A DNA stretch of 64,000 nucleotides from Anticarsia gemmatalis (GCF_050436995.1 NC_134754.1:675001-739000), one strand, 5' to 3'. Shown: positions 1 to 12,134, counted from the stretch's first letter. A program made the numbers and translations. The notes: a model not told the origin generated them from the sequence alone.

Positions 1-461
1 TTGTGTCTATGTTTCCTGTCTAGAACTTGTTAAAATCTCGGTTATAAATATTTAAGAAATATATTTGCATAAAATTTTATACCTACTTAAATATTATTAT
101 GACAAATATTACTTTTAACTGGTTACGAAAAACATAGTAGTAACTGGTTTCTGTACGTAAATTCGCTCGCGTGTTAAGATTTTCCGACATAATAAATCTC
201 TTACACATTAATTCTTAACTAAACTATTTGTGTGCCAATTGCGTTTAAGAACAGCAGGGAAATAGGCTGGGAAATACGCTAGAAGATGAAAGTAGTAGCC
301 TAGGTTAAACTTTTTTCAAATTTCATGGTAATATTCTATATAGCTTTCATCGAATTTGGATTTATAAAGAGGATAGATTTTCAAACAAACTTTTGCATTT
401 AATAAATTTTAATGGTTCATCGATACGAAACCTTTGCAAGTCTAAAAATTGTTTAACACTT

Positions 462-585
462 TTTTGAGACCATGCAAAGACCCTAAACCGCTCTTGGCCA
501 GCGTGGTGGACTATAAAGGCCTAACACCTCCCTAGTAAGGGAGGAGACACTTGTCCGGCAGTAGGACTGTATCGAGTAAAAAAAT
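462..585 (+). repeat. LINE/SINE-tail repeat (gtggtggact family)
   Basis: The stretch contains GGCCAGCGTGGTGGACT, an interrupted AAGGCCTAACACCTCCC and a ...AGTAGGACTGT ending. Related tails recur on the minus strand at 3018-3110 and about 47001-47075, and a cousin family on the plus strand at about 44217-44395 and 57660-57770. The family is familiar as a widespread lepidopteran retroelement 3' region. Which LINE or SINE mobilises it cannot be told from here. Confidence 0.6.
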
Positions 586-1311
586 ATATCTTGCGACATT
601 AATAGACTTAAGAAACTTACTTAAAAAATCTTATTTTCTATTGATCAACAATAAGTCAAAGTAGGTACGAACCGAACGGTACGTAGATGAGTTTGTCTAA
701 AATGGCTTCGGCAGGTAATTAAATAATTAGGCCTTGTTGTCATCTTAATAGTATAATATGTTTCCGCTACCAAATTATGCAAATAACATGTAATTTGTAT
801 AAACTGGAGTACAATAACCCTGACTTGTTAAATCACTTCATAAATATACATAGACTCTTTTAAGTTAAATGAGGCGGACGAATATATCAACATTTGATTT
901 TTAAAGGAGAATGGGCACTTCTGGGCGTTCGGCGGCCATTAATGAAAGTAGTGTCAAATTAAAGTAATGATAACTAGGAACAAGTTTTACTAAGAACGTT
1001 TCGCTGCAATCCTTTTAGGTAACAATATATTTACATGTAAACATAATAGAATTTCATAGAACATAATAACGATTATTTCGTGTCTGTAATGCATTTAACG
1101 TTGTGTAATAACGTTACATCTTCTTATAACGATTGCAATGCCATTAACATAAACAACAACCGTAACAATATGAATAGACAAAGAGCAGCATTCCAACGTA
1201 TCACCGGCGATCAGCCTTTTTTCGACGATTTTCCTAATCTGTCAGAAGATGATGATGATGTATGAAGTGAAGTAAGCTCGTAGTTAGTATGCTATCTATC
1301 TATCTATTATA

Positions 1312-1545
1312 TGGTTAACCTAGTGTCAAAGTTGTTCAAGCCACCCGAAAGGCCTTTGACATGGCTTAACGACTGTAATCTTAGTTGACAACAACCGGGA
1401 CCGACATTTTACGTGCCCTCCGAAGCACAGAGACGCTCAGTTCAAATACCACTATGCGGGCACCCATCTATAGAATGACCGCGCCAACGGCTGCTTAACC
1501 CACAGATCGTATACCGACCAGTGAGCGCAACTGGCTATGAACGCC
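1312..1545 (-). repeat. 5S rRNA-derived SINE, copy A
   Basis: Near full-length minus-sense copy, followed on the plus strand's left side by a (TATC)n tail. In sense orientation it has a 5S-like head (a TTAAGCA motif, GCGCGGTCA, TAGATGGGTGACCGC) and ends in a GACACTAGGTTAACCAT tail. See the findings for the family. The terminal simple repeat and the directional tail support retroposition. Confidence 0.75.
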
Positions 1546-2023
1546 TCGTTATTGAGCTGAGCATTCAAGACAGGCTTCTTCTAATAAGAAGAAGATCATA
1601 AACAACAGATAAGTCGTCTCAGTGAATATGTGATAGAAGAGCAAGATGTTTACTTGTTACGATATTTATATATTTACTTGTTATGATTGTTCGAATATTA
1701 ATAATGTCTATATTTGTATGCAATATAAGAAATAGTACTTTTTATTTAATCTCCGAATATAAGCCAAAATATGTTTTTGTACTATTTAAAGTGCTCAAAA
1801 ACAAAAATGTATTTTATTCGTCATATAAGTGTGTCGCGGCAATTAAACTTCTACAGAGTAATTATAGGACCAAACTACAATAAAAAATACCAAAATCAAG
1901 TATGGCCGCGGGTCGCCCAGGCTCCATACTATTTTGCCCATTCTCCTTTATTACTTTTCAATAATATTAGAATTTATTGCTAACTGTCACTCAGAAAATA
2001 CAACCCATCGCTTTCTTTTCCAG

Positions 2024-5000
2024 AGGCGCCTTTTATAAAGCCATGCAAATCGGGTGACAACCCATGCATCGTGGCGTCAGCGCAGGCAGCAGTGCCTTTC
2101 ATAGCACCCGGCATTCCGGAGCTGGGCATCAAGTCTTTGGACCCTATGGAGTTTGACGTCATCAAGGGAGACCAGGGAGGTCTGTCGCTGACTTTCAGAG
2201 ATACCACCGTGACTGGCATGAAGGGATGCACGGTTGAAGCTGTCAAGTGAGTTGGTTTGTTTTACTAATTGGGACTATTTTGAATGCTTCTTGTCTTTTA
2301 TCAGTTTTACCGACTCAATTGCATTAAATCACGGTATTAGTTGATTGAATAGTGACTTACTCGCTCCCGTAATATTTTTTACACTAGACGTCTTCAAGTT
2401 GTGGGTTTTGCAGTATATTTAGGTTTGTAGCATTGATTTTCGTCAAATTTATTGCGCGACACTTTATATGAGCAGATGAGTACCTAGAATGAGTAGATGA
2501 AGATATAGAAGGAAACGGTGGATGTCTGCTTCTTTACCGTTTTGAGCTAACATATTTCTGCTAATTTCTTCTCTTAATAGCCGGAGTGTAGAATGTTTAG
2601 CATACTAAATTTTTAAAAGACGCATCATGTTGTACTATTTCTAGTCAATTTCAGTTATATAACAATAGTCAAAGCATCAGCTCATTATCCACATACGTGT
2701 CTGAGATAGTGACATAATGTTTCGCACACTAAAAGCTTGTTATCCTTGTTGAAGTTTACCTAATTCGTGCTATAATCAGGTCTCTCTATCTTTTATCAAG
2801 TGCATGACAAGGACGTACATAGTTGAAGGTGGTCATGAGTCAGTTCCTTCAGGTCACGGCTATTTCGTGGTAATTGTTAAAACAAACATTTTCCTGTACT
2901 TTAGCCTAATTGTGTTTATGTTTGTCCTTTGACTTGTGACATTCGTGTTTGTGAATATTAGTCAGCTTATATTCTACTAGTGGACCCGCGCGGCTTCACT
3001 CACGTATTTTTTTTACCCGTTATTGTCCCACTGCAGGGCACGGGTCTTCTCCCAAACGAGGGAGACGGGTTAGGCCTTCAGTCCACCACGCTGGCCAAGT
3101 GCGCGAGTTCCCGCGTATAACTTGAATAAAAGTTGACTTTCAACCACCGATTCTAACCCGCTGGGGGATAGTTAATTTTAATCTATCTCTTAGAGTTCAG
3201 CCAGCGTTTGCAATGTAAGCCCAAAACTGTGTTTATTTACGACTTCGCATTAGAAATCTTGAAATTTTAATTATCGGTGGTTGTCTAATATAAATATGAA
3301 GCTAAATAATTTATATAGACCTTCCTCTAAAATCACTCTATTTATTTAAAAAACTCCATCAAAATCTGTTGTGCAGTTTTAAAGATCGAAGCATTCAGAC
3401 TTAGGGCTCTTTCAATTTAGACGTTTCGTGTCGTACGGCTGCCGCACGTTAACCGTGCCGCTGGTTATAGCCCGCTGCCGTACCGCTGCGGTACGTTAGC
3501 CGTCCGACACCAAACGCCTAAATTGAAAGCGTATCTGACTGCCGTGCGTTTGTATGTTAGTGTTGTTTTAAATTCATGTGACAGCAGTGTAGCCATGGAC
3601 TCTGACGAAGAAACATTACTGTTAGTGCTCCTGTTAAAAAATATCAAACAGAAACAAAAACGCCGCGCCCGTAAAAGAACACTACCGATGTTTTCATTAA
3701 CATGTAATTTTGGTGATTTCCATATTCTTTATCCTAGGTTAAAACAAGACCCAAGCAAATTTTTTAATTACTTAAGAATGTCAAGAGAATGTTTCTACGA
3801 ATTACTCAATGATTCAATTTCATTTATAAATTCTTCCACGTCTATATCATCCATTTTAAGCAAATAATAAACATGAAAATTCAATGAAATTAGCTGTCAC
3901 GTTTAGTCACCGCACTATTCAACAGCGAAATGAACACGTGGAGCTTGCGACGTTGCCGTCCTGTCGTCGTGCGTTCTCGGTACCGACACCGCACTTTTGC
4001 CGCACCGTGCGATTTGTATGAAAACAAATGACCGTCCGTGCACCGTACGACAAACGCACCGTTTCGGCACTGCTGCGGTCCGACACGATACGGCTAAATT
4101 GAAAGAGCCCATAGGGACAGACGGGGGAAACGACTTTGCTTTATTCCATGTAGTGATTCAAAGAGCTTAGTAAATAGACGATAACTAAAGCAATGAGCAA
4201 TGAATAAGCACATTTGACTGCAATAACATTGCAACGTTAGAAAAGCAAAATGATTGAAGCAATCGGGCGAACTTTAGAGTTTGGACTTCCAATTAGGTAC
4301 ATTAAACACTTTAACTGTCTGAAATCCTACGTTGCCTAACATAGGATTGCAAGTATTGAATTGCCATACTTACATCAGTATTACAATATGTAGTTTTGTA
4401 AGACTATCGAGTATCAAGATTTTGACATTTATAGTGTAGGTACTTAGAAATAAATTTCTACGGCACCCGCCAGACGTGCAGATCATATAAAATATTAAAT
4501 TTTCATGTAGAATTTGCCGATAACTAGCTGGTTATCGCTACTATTAGAAAACTGTTCTACAAGTTAAAACTTATTAAGAGTAGCAGTTGGTCGTTTTGAA
4601 AGCAGAGTCTCGTAAACGTTTGAGAGGGCTTTCAGATTTTCAGTTTCAGTTCTGTTTTTATATGCATTTAAGTATGTACTAAACTAATCATTGCATTGCG
4701 GTTTAACCTTGACGACACAATAGACGATTAAATCAATAATTTCCTATATATCTTCGTCAGTCATAGTCTACGTTTGTATCTGTTTTTAAACAATACTTAC
4801 ATACTTTAAACTGACGATAATTTATAATACAATGCAAGTGGGTCTAAAACGCATGGTAAAGGCAAAGCAACTTTTTAATTACCCGACGTTTCGGACAAGA
4901 CCACACTGGAAAATGGTTAATTAATAGGTTAAACTTCAATTGTGTGAGACCTATAACTGGCTGACATACGTTTAACATTTTATCCATTTATTTTGAATCT

Positions 5001-8000
5001 ATTGCAATCTACATTGTGAAAAACAGTTTTTATTAAAAATATCCTTCATTTCACACGCTATTTAGAAATCCTTAAAATCACGTAGTATTTTAAAACCACT
5101 AAGATTTCGAAAAAGTTGTTGTTCGTGACAAGAAACGGCAAGAAACTCACGGCTTGTTCTTTAACATTAGTACTAGCATGATACCTACTCCTAGTAATGC
5201 AGTGTAGATTTATATGGATATGGAAGTATGTATATGCACGGAAATAAATAACATATTGAGTTAGCGATTCAAAGAAACATCAATAATTTAAATAAACATT
5301 GTTTATAGATACAATAACATCGTAAAAATTCCGTTCTCGCGAACAAACCCGGAAGTAAGACGTAGTTTTCACGGAACTTTGAGTGAACGAGTTGTTCGTT
5401 TATTTTGTGTTATTTACTTGACCGTGGGATGGCTTATAAGTTATTGAATCGAAGAACAACTGTCGTGGTTTATAAGAGGTATCTTTAGCATTTTAAGTAT
5501 CAAGCGGTAAGAAAGATTTGCACAAATCTAAAGGGTTCTTTGATTGTGCGTCTATCAAAGCGTTTGGGAATTATAATTAAAGAATCTGAACGTAGATGAT
5601 AAATGGAGATAATTGAAATGACTACTCCTTATTTCAGATGTATACGTTATAATTCGGGGCTCTAAACTAAGTATATCATAATGTTATCCATATTGTATTG
5701 TGAGACACGCGGTTATGACCAACGAAAGACTTGCACATTTATTGATCGAGCTATATTTATACTCAGTTAGACAAATACAAACGATTCCCGGTGTGGGGCA
5801 AAGCACTTTTGGTAGTTTATAGTTTATATAAGAATATTTTTAATAGTGGCCCGGAGTCTGAAAACGTGCCCGGTATATGACAATTGGCTCGCTAATGTTA
5901 TTTTAGACTGACATTGTCAATGACGAAACGTATATTTGATGCACCTCTGCCTACATCCTCGAGTGTAACAGACATGATATTATGTATGTATGTCAACCTT
6001 GTACTATTCTTTATTATTTCTCTACTAAATCGTTGTATCAAAAAATGCCTAGTATTTTTTAAACAATTTAAAAACCAGATCGATTAGTTGACACTGAATT
6101 TAATAGCGAGTCCATCGGTCAGTTGAGTTTAAATGTCACGGAGAGGTACAAATAAAGTAGTTTTCCATACAAAAATAACTGGTAATTAAGAACTTAAAAC
6201 TGGCTTGTGACTGTATTGAGTGAAGATGTGATTATTTACAAAACAAATAATGTTTCTTTACAGTCTGAGCTGTAGCGTATACGACTGCTAATTATAGTGT
6301 CTGGTTTGTTCCCGAGTCGGTAAAAGGGCTATTTAAGTAGTATTTTCAGCATTGAAATCTTTTCTTAATGGTTAATTTCTCGTTCGTTTATTAGCGTGTC
6401 CAGTATACGACAACAACTCGCATCCTATTACATGGAACATTAGTAAAATAGTACATAAATTAAATGGCGAAACGTGGGAGCATTTTTTGCATGTCTTCCA
6501 TCATCTTCGAGTATAAGTTACCGATGTGATGTAAAAATAATAACCAAGCAACGAAAAGTCGATTAATTACTAACTTAAAGGGTAAGTATATTTTATAGTG
6601 TAATCGATAGGTTTAATCCCTAAAGGTTGCCAGTGTAATTAAATTGCAATAAGTAAATATACCTTTTTAATTAAAATAAAATCATTTATTTTGTTTAAGT
6701 CAAGTATTTAATATCGTATTATCCGTCAGAGTTAACACCAATTCGTAGCCTGTGATTTTGGATTTGGCTACAATAAACCGCAAAATTTACTGATATGGTA
6801 ACACATCTATGATTTCGACTTCACACAGACGTATTTAGGAACTTTTTATCACGTTATCTGATACTTGAAATGTATCTTAAAGTTCCTTGTAAATTATTTT
6901 AATTGGCTTTTCACTAATATGCAGTTTCGAAAAAGACACATCTCTGATCTCACATAACAAAGACAAAACATATTTCCTTTTTGAAATTGTAAATCAAACG
7001 GAAAACATACCTACCTACTATTTACTCTTAATTGAGGATGAGAAAAAAATGTGTTTACTTCCTATAAACCTCTAACTCGTAGGCTATTATTTTTTTATAT
7101 GGATGTTGAACATAACTATCGTAATAGTTATAACGAAGACGTATCATTATCCAATCATGGTTTAATTAAATAAATACATCAACGTTCATTCTTTAAATTA
7201 CTTTGTTTATATTTATTGTAGACTTACTTTTGCCCGCGGGTCTGTGCGATAACTGCATGTCTGGAACAGTGGTGTACCACTATTTAGCCGGTTTTTCCCG
7301 AAGATTGAAATTGAATAGGCAAAGATGTATCAAACATAAACTATCATCAAAAAAATCCTCAACAATTCACGGAATCAAGTGTTTAGGTACCTGTAAATGT
7401 CTTTCTGCTGACAATGTAAAGAGTAAAGTCTCTCAGTCAAGGACATGAGTACTTAGAATGAAGTCGTAGAGTTCTCGTAAATTGCTCGTAAATCACTAAC
7501 TTAAATGAGTTCTGTCGGCGTTTGCACTTGATTTGAGTAATCATTTGTTTAAATGCTTCTGAAGTAAATAGCTTTAAAACTACTTGTATCAAAGTATCTA
7601 CAAAGGTACGTGATGATTTCGTTGAGGGCAACAGGATTAATATTTTTAATTTGATAATAAGATAAGTTGTTGATTGTAAATAAGTAAAGAAAAGCACTCC
7701 ATGACGCAGTGGTAAAAGTGGTCGCATCGATATTAGTAGGGTCGTGGGCTCGAGTCACGGTAAAAAAGAGCGTTTCACAAATATGTGGGTAGCTGTTTTC
7801 GGTCAAGTTGTATTTTGTTGTTTGCATGATTGTAAAAGGACCCACGAAACAATGCAATCCATAATGTGAAACAAGTCTTAAAAAAGGTAAAACAGTGATT
7901 TGTAAAAGTTCTATTAAAGTTTTCATATATAAATAACAGGTGGTCTTGATCGGTACATCGGCTATTTATAAACCATAGCATAGTAACATACTAACATACC

Positions 8001-10553
8001 TACTCGGTATAATTTTGTTGATACGTGAGAAAAAAATCCTCCTTTTGCGTCACTCGACCTGTTTTCGTGATATTACAGGCCTATATTGTAAAGTACGAGT
8101 CACGATTCAATAGTTTTTAAACCGTAAACTTAAACAAAAAAACTGTTTTTATATTACAATTATTTACGTTTTTTCAAATAGTTATATAGTCCAACAATGT
8201 ACCTATATAGAACTTTGGAACGCACGATTTTTCTAGATTATGAATAAAAATTCTGTGTATTTCCAAAATAAGGTTACTGAGAAAAGTTTTCTATCAGCTG
8301 CTGTTTTCGTTACGCTTACGGTTCACTGATGTTCTAAATTCTACATTCTGTATACCTCCGCCAGCCGCTGACTTAGCATACAAGTCTCTTTACTAAGATA
8401 TTGGACTATAGCACCTATGTATACTTTTATCTTAGCAACACAAGTAACTACAGAGAAAATCCCACACAAATACGCAGAATTGACGTCACGATTAGCTAAA
8501 GTTGTTTAGTTTTACGACCTACGTGCAAAAATTCCACATTAACATAATTAATGGCGCTAAGCAGTCGTAATTCACACAGAAATGGGCAGAATAATGAGGA
8601 AGATGTTGTTTCCTTTCAGACACGACCTGAATAAGGGCAAGCAGTCGGTGACGATCAGGTGCAGTGTGGACTTGAAAGGACAGTACGCGTTGGGAGGACA
8701 GCTACTTGTGTTGCCTATTAGCGGCGAAGGAAAATACCACATTACGATTCGTAAGTATAAACTTGTACTATAATCTGTGGTAGGTACTCTCTTTCTTATC
8801 TTTTGGTTAGTGGTCAAACTAGTGTCAAAGTTGTTCGAGCCACTCGAAGGCCTTTAACTGTTTCTTAATTGACAACAACCGGGAAGGACTTTTACGTTCC
8901 CTTCGGAGCACGGAGACGCTCAGTTGAAATAAGACGCCCTATCTGCAGTACCTACTTACTTAATAATAAGTATTTAGCCTATCCTCCAGCGGGCCTTAAC
9001 TGGAGAAGAGTAGCCCGCGACAGAATACAATGGAGACAACTAGAGGAGGCATTTGCCAGAAGAATTACGTAATACCTATGTTGTAATATTCCAACAACAA
9101 CACTCATGTAAAAATCAGAATAAAGGGCTTTATTAATATTAAGTTTATCCTCGATAATCTGTCGTTAACAGACTGCCTTGAGTAATAAGAGGCTAAGAGA
9201 CGAGTCTAACAGAAAAGTCTAATTCTTATAGAAGTTAGAAAAGCTTAATAATCACTCTGCCCGACACGAGAATCAAACCCAAGAATTCGTGACAAGCAGT
9301 CGCATACACTGCCTCGGACAAATGTACCTAATCAAAACGTCATTATCTTACTGTTTATGATAGGATTTAATAGATTGTATCTTGAAAGCCTTCTGAAGAC
9401 GATTGAACAAAAAATAACGGCCGCAACCAAGTGTAACTTTGTATGCTGTAATAAGTATAATTGCTGAGTGAAAATGAATGCACCATTGTTGTTTAACCAT
9501 TGTATACAAAATAGAGACAATTTTCTTTACATTAGTCGTTTATATGACTAAACGTTGAGAAAATAATTAACTGACATAAAATTATTTAATGTAATTTTTA
9601 TGTGTTTTCAATCAGTTTTCATTACAATGTCTTTAATCGCTCTTGCATACCTCTTTGTCTTGGATCGGATCCGAATTCCCGTGGCAGGGCAACCACGTTA
9701 ACGATTCCACTAATTCTTAATCAAAATAATTGTTAATTATATTAAGTAAAATTATAATATCTATTTATTGTCGTTAGAATTGCCTACTACTTATCTAAGT
9801 ACCACCCGCTTGAAAAGTCGCGTTAGTCCAAAAAAAAAGTTATTTCATGTTACTTGTAACATTCTTGTGATAAATTTCTTTTTTTCTTTGCAGAGGACAT
9901 AATAATCAAAGCATCAGCTAAGGTGGTGACAGTAGACGGTGAGGACGGTGAGAAGCACTGGCACGTAGACACATGGCAGTACTCCAGCACCGTGAGGACC
10001 AACGCTAAGTTTGAGTTCGACAACTTGTTCAATGGAAACAAGATTCTTTGTAAGTACCTATTATAAATAAATCTTCGAAATGTAGGTATGTACGCACATA
10101 ACTTTTCAACAACTGAACTAAAATAGATAATTCTTTTTTTAATATGTTTGTAACTGCCGGGGCAAGATTTGTAGATCGATGGGATCAAAATTCCCACGGG
10201 AGTCCAGGACAAAATTGTACTATACTCGGACGAATTTGGACCAGTACGCTAGTCAAAAAATATAATATTATCAGGAAATTGATATGGTCTCTACTTCAAT
10301 GGTAAACAATAGAGGATACGGAAGTTGGCATTGAGTGTCAATCATGGCAAGTGTATATTAATTTCGTCTTATGTCTAATCATTTTTCTATTTTATTTGCA
10401 GCGGACCCCTTACACTCCTTCGTAAACGCCAACTGGAAGGATGTCATGAATGAAATCGCTCCTCCCATTGTCAAAGCCATTGTTACCCGCGTCATTGATG
10501 CCGTCAAAGCTCTCTACAAAGCCGTACCTGCCAAGTATCTTGAAATACAATAA
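2024..10553 (+). CDS. JHBP/Takeout-family secreted lipid carrier (3' four exons)
   Basis: Four exons join in frame: 2024-2246, 8620-8750, 9894-10049 and 10402-10553 (stop TAA), each with an AG acceptor and GT donor. They give about 219 residues of a protein whose family is normally about 240-250, so only the signal peptide and a few residues are missing. The mature N-terminus has the paired cysteines PCKSGDNPC, followed by GIPELGIKSLDP. A second cysteine pair is in GMKGCTVEAVK and TIRCSVDLKGQY, and the C-terminus ends FVNANWKDVMNEI...YLEIQ. These are hallmarks of the JHBP/Takeout superfamily, secreted proteins that carry hydrophobic ligands (juvenile hormone in JHBP itself) in haemolymph or tissue fluid. 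Ligand and tissue are unknown; true JHBP and a Takeout paralogue cannot be separated here. The first intron shown is 6.4 kb and full of transposons. AATAAA at 10688 is the probable poly(A) signal. Confidence 0.9.
3404..4110 (+). mobile_element. PIF/Harbinger-type DNA transposon, internally deleted
   Basis: Terminal inverted repeats start GGGCTCTTTCAATTTAG at both ends and stay similar for about 35 bp, including a TCGTGTCG block. Flanks are TTA on the left and ATA on the right, a plausible but imperfect 3-bp Harbinger-type duplication. The interior holds one short transposase remnant, so the 707-bp copy is non-autonomous. It lies inside a Helitron. Confidence 0.8.
3523..3867 (+). pseudogene. 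Truncated Harbinger-type transposase N-terminus
   Basis: The 114-codon frame gives about 91 meaningful residues from the internal methionine at 3595 (MDSDEET...). They contain a basic KQKRRARKR stretch and then YPRLKQDPSKFFNYLRMS followed by FYELL. That spacing matches the N-terminal part of Harbinger nuclease-transposases, where an F-x-Y-x-RM block precedes the DDE domain. A stop at 3865 ends it before any catalytic residue. The coding remnant lies between the TIRs of the host element, so it is a relic and not a host gene. Confidence 0.75.
5100..5165 (-). repeat. LINE 3'-UTR relic
   Basis: The reverse complement reads ...AACAAGCCGTGAGTTTCTTGCCGTTTCTTGTCACGAACAAC..., nearly identical to the 3' UTR of the LINE at 61.1-62.6 kb (62492-62535). 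It is a 5'-truncated minus-strand copy of the same family. Confidence 0.75.
7697..7850 (+). repeat. tRNA-derived SINE (family 1)
   Basis: The copy has an A-box-like GCAGTGGTAAAAGTGG and a B-box-like GTCGTGGGCTCGAGTCAC. It is followed by a unique body with ...CACAAATATGTGGGTAGCTGTTTTCGG... and a TTGTTTGCATGATTGTAAAAG tail. The same body recurs at 25211-25385, 26328-26470 (minus) and 54560-54775. Confidence 0.65.
8808..8932 (-). repeat. 5S-derived SINE, copy B (5'-truncated)
   Basis: Only the 3' half of the family is present (CGTGCTCCGAAGGG..., GTTGTTGTCAATTAAG, GGCTCGAACAACTTTGACACTAG in sense orientation). The 5S-like head is missing, the usual pattern of truncated reverse transcription. Confidence 0.7.
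8983..9072 (+). pseudogene. RTE-type LINE ORF C-terminal remnant
   Basis: The frame ends LNWRRVARDRIQWRQLEEAF ARRIT before a stop. The pattern NW-x2-VA-x-DR-x2-W-x3-EEAF is the characteristic C-terminus of lepidopteran RTE-clade LINE polyproteins. Nothing upstream of it belongs to the element, so it is a 5'-truncated dead copy. Confidence 0.65.
9255..9325 (-). repeat. tRNA-derived SINE (family 2)
   Basis: The reverse complement reads GAGGCAGTGTATGCGACTGC...GGGTTTGATTCTCGTGTCGGGCAGAGTGATTATT. The B-box-like GGTTTGATTC and the GGGCA-aAGTxATTATT body match the plus-strand copy at 26785-26880. Confidence 0.6.
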
Positions 10554-11111
10554 ATAAATCCAATAAACTAACATGCTCAACAGGGTAGAAAAGAGCACAA
10601 AGTATTAGATTATTTTTCCAACTTTCAAGTTTATTTTGCGTAGTTTGTGATATTTTTTATAAGTAGTATTAGATAGAATTTAGGTATAATAAATATTTTT
10701 AATAGAAAATTGTTTTAATTATCCCCATTATTTATGTCCTTGAAAATATTCTTATAATTTAGTACGAGCAATTATTATTGAGATTAAGAATAGTGGCACG
10801 TACTCGGCCGCAAATGGTAATCGAATAATATAAATCTAGTCACATGCAAAATATCTACATATGATTGACCACGACAATGTGTATCGCATAGTAAGAGTTT
10901 CGCTTTACGACTCACATAAACTTGTACAGGAACTTGATTCGAATGAGCCACGCATAACGAAACGTAATTGGAAATGTCAATGTCAAATGACAACCTTGTC
11001 AAGAGTTGAGGTTATAGTTACACCGAAAAGTTGGGTTATGTTTATTTACTTAGTTGAGATCTGTTTAAGTTAAAACTAAATATTTGCTGGATATAATAAC
11101 AAAGTGCAAAC
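10554..11111. other. Intergenic spacer between JHBP/Takeout and RPP40 genes
   Basis: It holds the JHBP/Takeout 3' UTR (AATAAA at 10688-10693) and then the presumed RPP40 promoter and 5' UTR. No TATA box or other clear core element is obvious just upstream of the RPP40 start, as expected for a housekeeping gene. Confidence 0.5.
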
Positions 11112-12134
11112 ATGTTGTGCCCAGAAGTGTGGAACTTCCCACCGCCAAAAGTTATGGAATCAAAGCGCGAACATCAAGACATAGAATCGGTACAAAACAC
11201 TGTAAATAAGAACTGTTTTTATAAAAGTTTAATCATTACGTGTCCTGATGAGATACAGCCGCCAAGTTCTATTCAAGGAATGGTCTCAGAAGACACCGAT
11301 TACTACAAATTATCAGAATGTTCACTGACAGAATTCGTAGAGCCGGTTTTTATTGAAAGTTTTGTCAAGAATGGTACAATTTACTGTTTAACTGCCGACC
11401 GAAACTGTATTATACAAAATTGTGCTGCTATAACGCCAGACGGTGTACTAACACTACATATTCTTGACTATATCTACCAAACATTAGGTTTTGAAGGCAC
11501 TAAACGACCTCATAACTATTACGAAATAAATATTGATCTGAAAACTATAAAACATAAACAAAAAATAAATTCTGGGTTAAGTAAACTTGAATTATTTGAT
11601 TTTTATATCATATGGAAACCGAACAATGAAGATATTTGTCCGTCATCTATTGCAAAGTATTTCAGTGACCGAGATATCAATGTAACAGTACACTCTTTGA
11701 GCATAAAGAATATATCACCAGATATAACAGAAGTACCAGCAATTAAAGACGTTGATAGTGACGAATTGGCAGAATGGATTGGAATGCTAGCACAAGAAGC
11801 AGAATTAGACCAGAAAGAGGCATACATAAGCTCTTACAGCCAACCGGAAAGTATAAATGCATTGAAAACTACAAGAACATCAGTGTACATCGTCAAAGGT
11901 TTTATACCGTCATTGTTAATAAGCAGTTTGTGTGAAGAATTAAATGAGTACATAAAATCAAGAGAGATGGATAACTTCTGGGCATCAATAAGTCTTCAAA
12001 GTGATGAGAACAGTTTATGGCAATGGAACAAAAGTAGTCCTAAAATGTTTCAAGCTCATGATTCATCTTGTACTATATTTTTTACACAGCAAGGTCATAT
12101 TGAGTATTCTATAGGACAATTAAAGTATTCATAG
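11112..12134 (+). CDS. RPP40: Ribonuclease P/MRP protein subunit p40
   Basis: Intronless 340-codon frame. It resembles animal RPP40, a protein subunit of nuclear RNase P (tRNA 5' maturation) and RNase MRP (pre-rRNA processing), acting in nucleus and nucleolus. Support comes from the family's conserved order of blocks: TEFVEPVFIESFVKNGTIYC (about 73-92), ALTPDG-like AITPDGVLTL (106-115), LFDFYIIWKP (161-170), LAEWIGMLAQEAELD (219-233) followed by YISSYSQPES (238-247), then GFIP (263-266) and FWASISLQ (289-296). Length fits the family (about 340-365). The first ATG of the frame gives a CPEVWNF...SKREH start like the family N-terminus, so I keep it. AATAAA at 12209 is the likely poly(A) signal. 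The gene lies tail-to-tail with SOD1. The only doubt is that the assignment comes from motif recall without an alignment. Confidence 0.88.
   Translation: MLCPEVWNFPPPKVMESKREHQDIESVQNTVNKNCFYKSLIITCPDEIQPPSSIQGMVSEDTDYYKLSECSLTEFVEPVFIESFVKNGTIYCLTADRNCIIQNCAAITPDGVLTLHILDYIYQTLGFEGTKRPHNYYEINIDLKTIKHKQKINSGLSKLELFDFYIIWKPNNEDICPSSIAKYFSDRDINVTVHSLSIKNISPDITEVPAIKDVDSDELAEWIGMLAQEAELDQKEAYISSYSQPESINALKTTRTSVYIVKGFIPSLLISSLCEELNEYIKSREMDNFWASISLQSDENSLWQWNKSSPKMFQAHDSSCTIFFTQQGHIEYSIGQLKYS

Larger units (their letters stand above)
1..2023. other. Upstream region without a supported gene
   Basis: No coding exon is supported here. The stretch contains a repeat tail (about 462-585), a short open frame ending in an acidic DDDD run at 1080-1265 that looks like a transposon remnant, and a 5S-derived SINE copy at 1312-1545. 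The missing signal-peptide exon of the downstream JHBP/Takeout gene should lie here or before the window. No convincing hydrophobic exon with a donor of the right phase was found. Confidence 0.5.
2977..4150 (-). mobile_element. Helitron-type element interrupted by Harbinger insertion
   Basis: On the minus strand the element ends in CTAG (2977-2980) preceded by a GC-rich hairpin region (GAAGCCGCGCGGGTCC), as Helitron 3' ends do. Its other end is near 4120-4150 (ATAGGGACAGACGGGGGAAACGA...). A sister copy of that end at about 63022-63060 is not interrupted. The element also carries a minus-sense repeat tail at about 3018-3110. The element is non-autonomous: no Rep or helicase coding sequence was seen. 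Confidence 0.55.
2247..8619. other. Large repeat-rich intron of the JHBP/Takeout gene
   Basis: The intron runs from donor GTGAGT at 2247 to acceptor TTTCAG at 8619. It holds a Helitron 3' end (2977), a Harbinger-type element (3404-4110), a LINE 3'-UTR relic (about 5100-5165, minus) and a tRNA-like SINE (about 7697-7850). The remainder (2250-2970, 4150-5100, 5170-7690, 7850-8619) shows no coding or RNA signal that I can support. Confidence 0.6.

Noticed and set aside
1080..1265. Open frame ending PNLSEDDDDV
   Set aside because: It starts with GTG, has no promoter or splice support, and lies against a SINE; most likely a transposon remnant.
1683..1716. Possible signal exon MIVRILIMSIF followed by GTATGC, before the JHBP/Takeout exon
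   Set aside because: It gives only 11 residues, too short for the family's signal peptide. The donor is weak, and a phase-0 join would need the less likely AG at 2024-2025.
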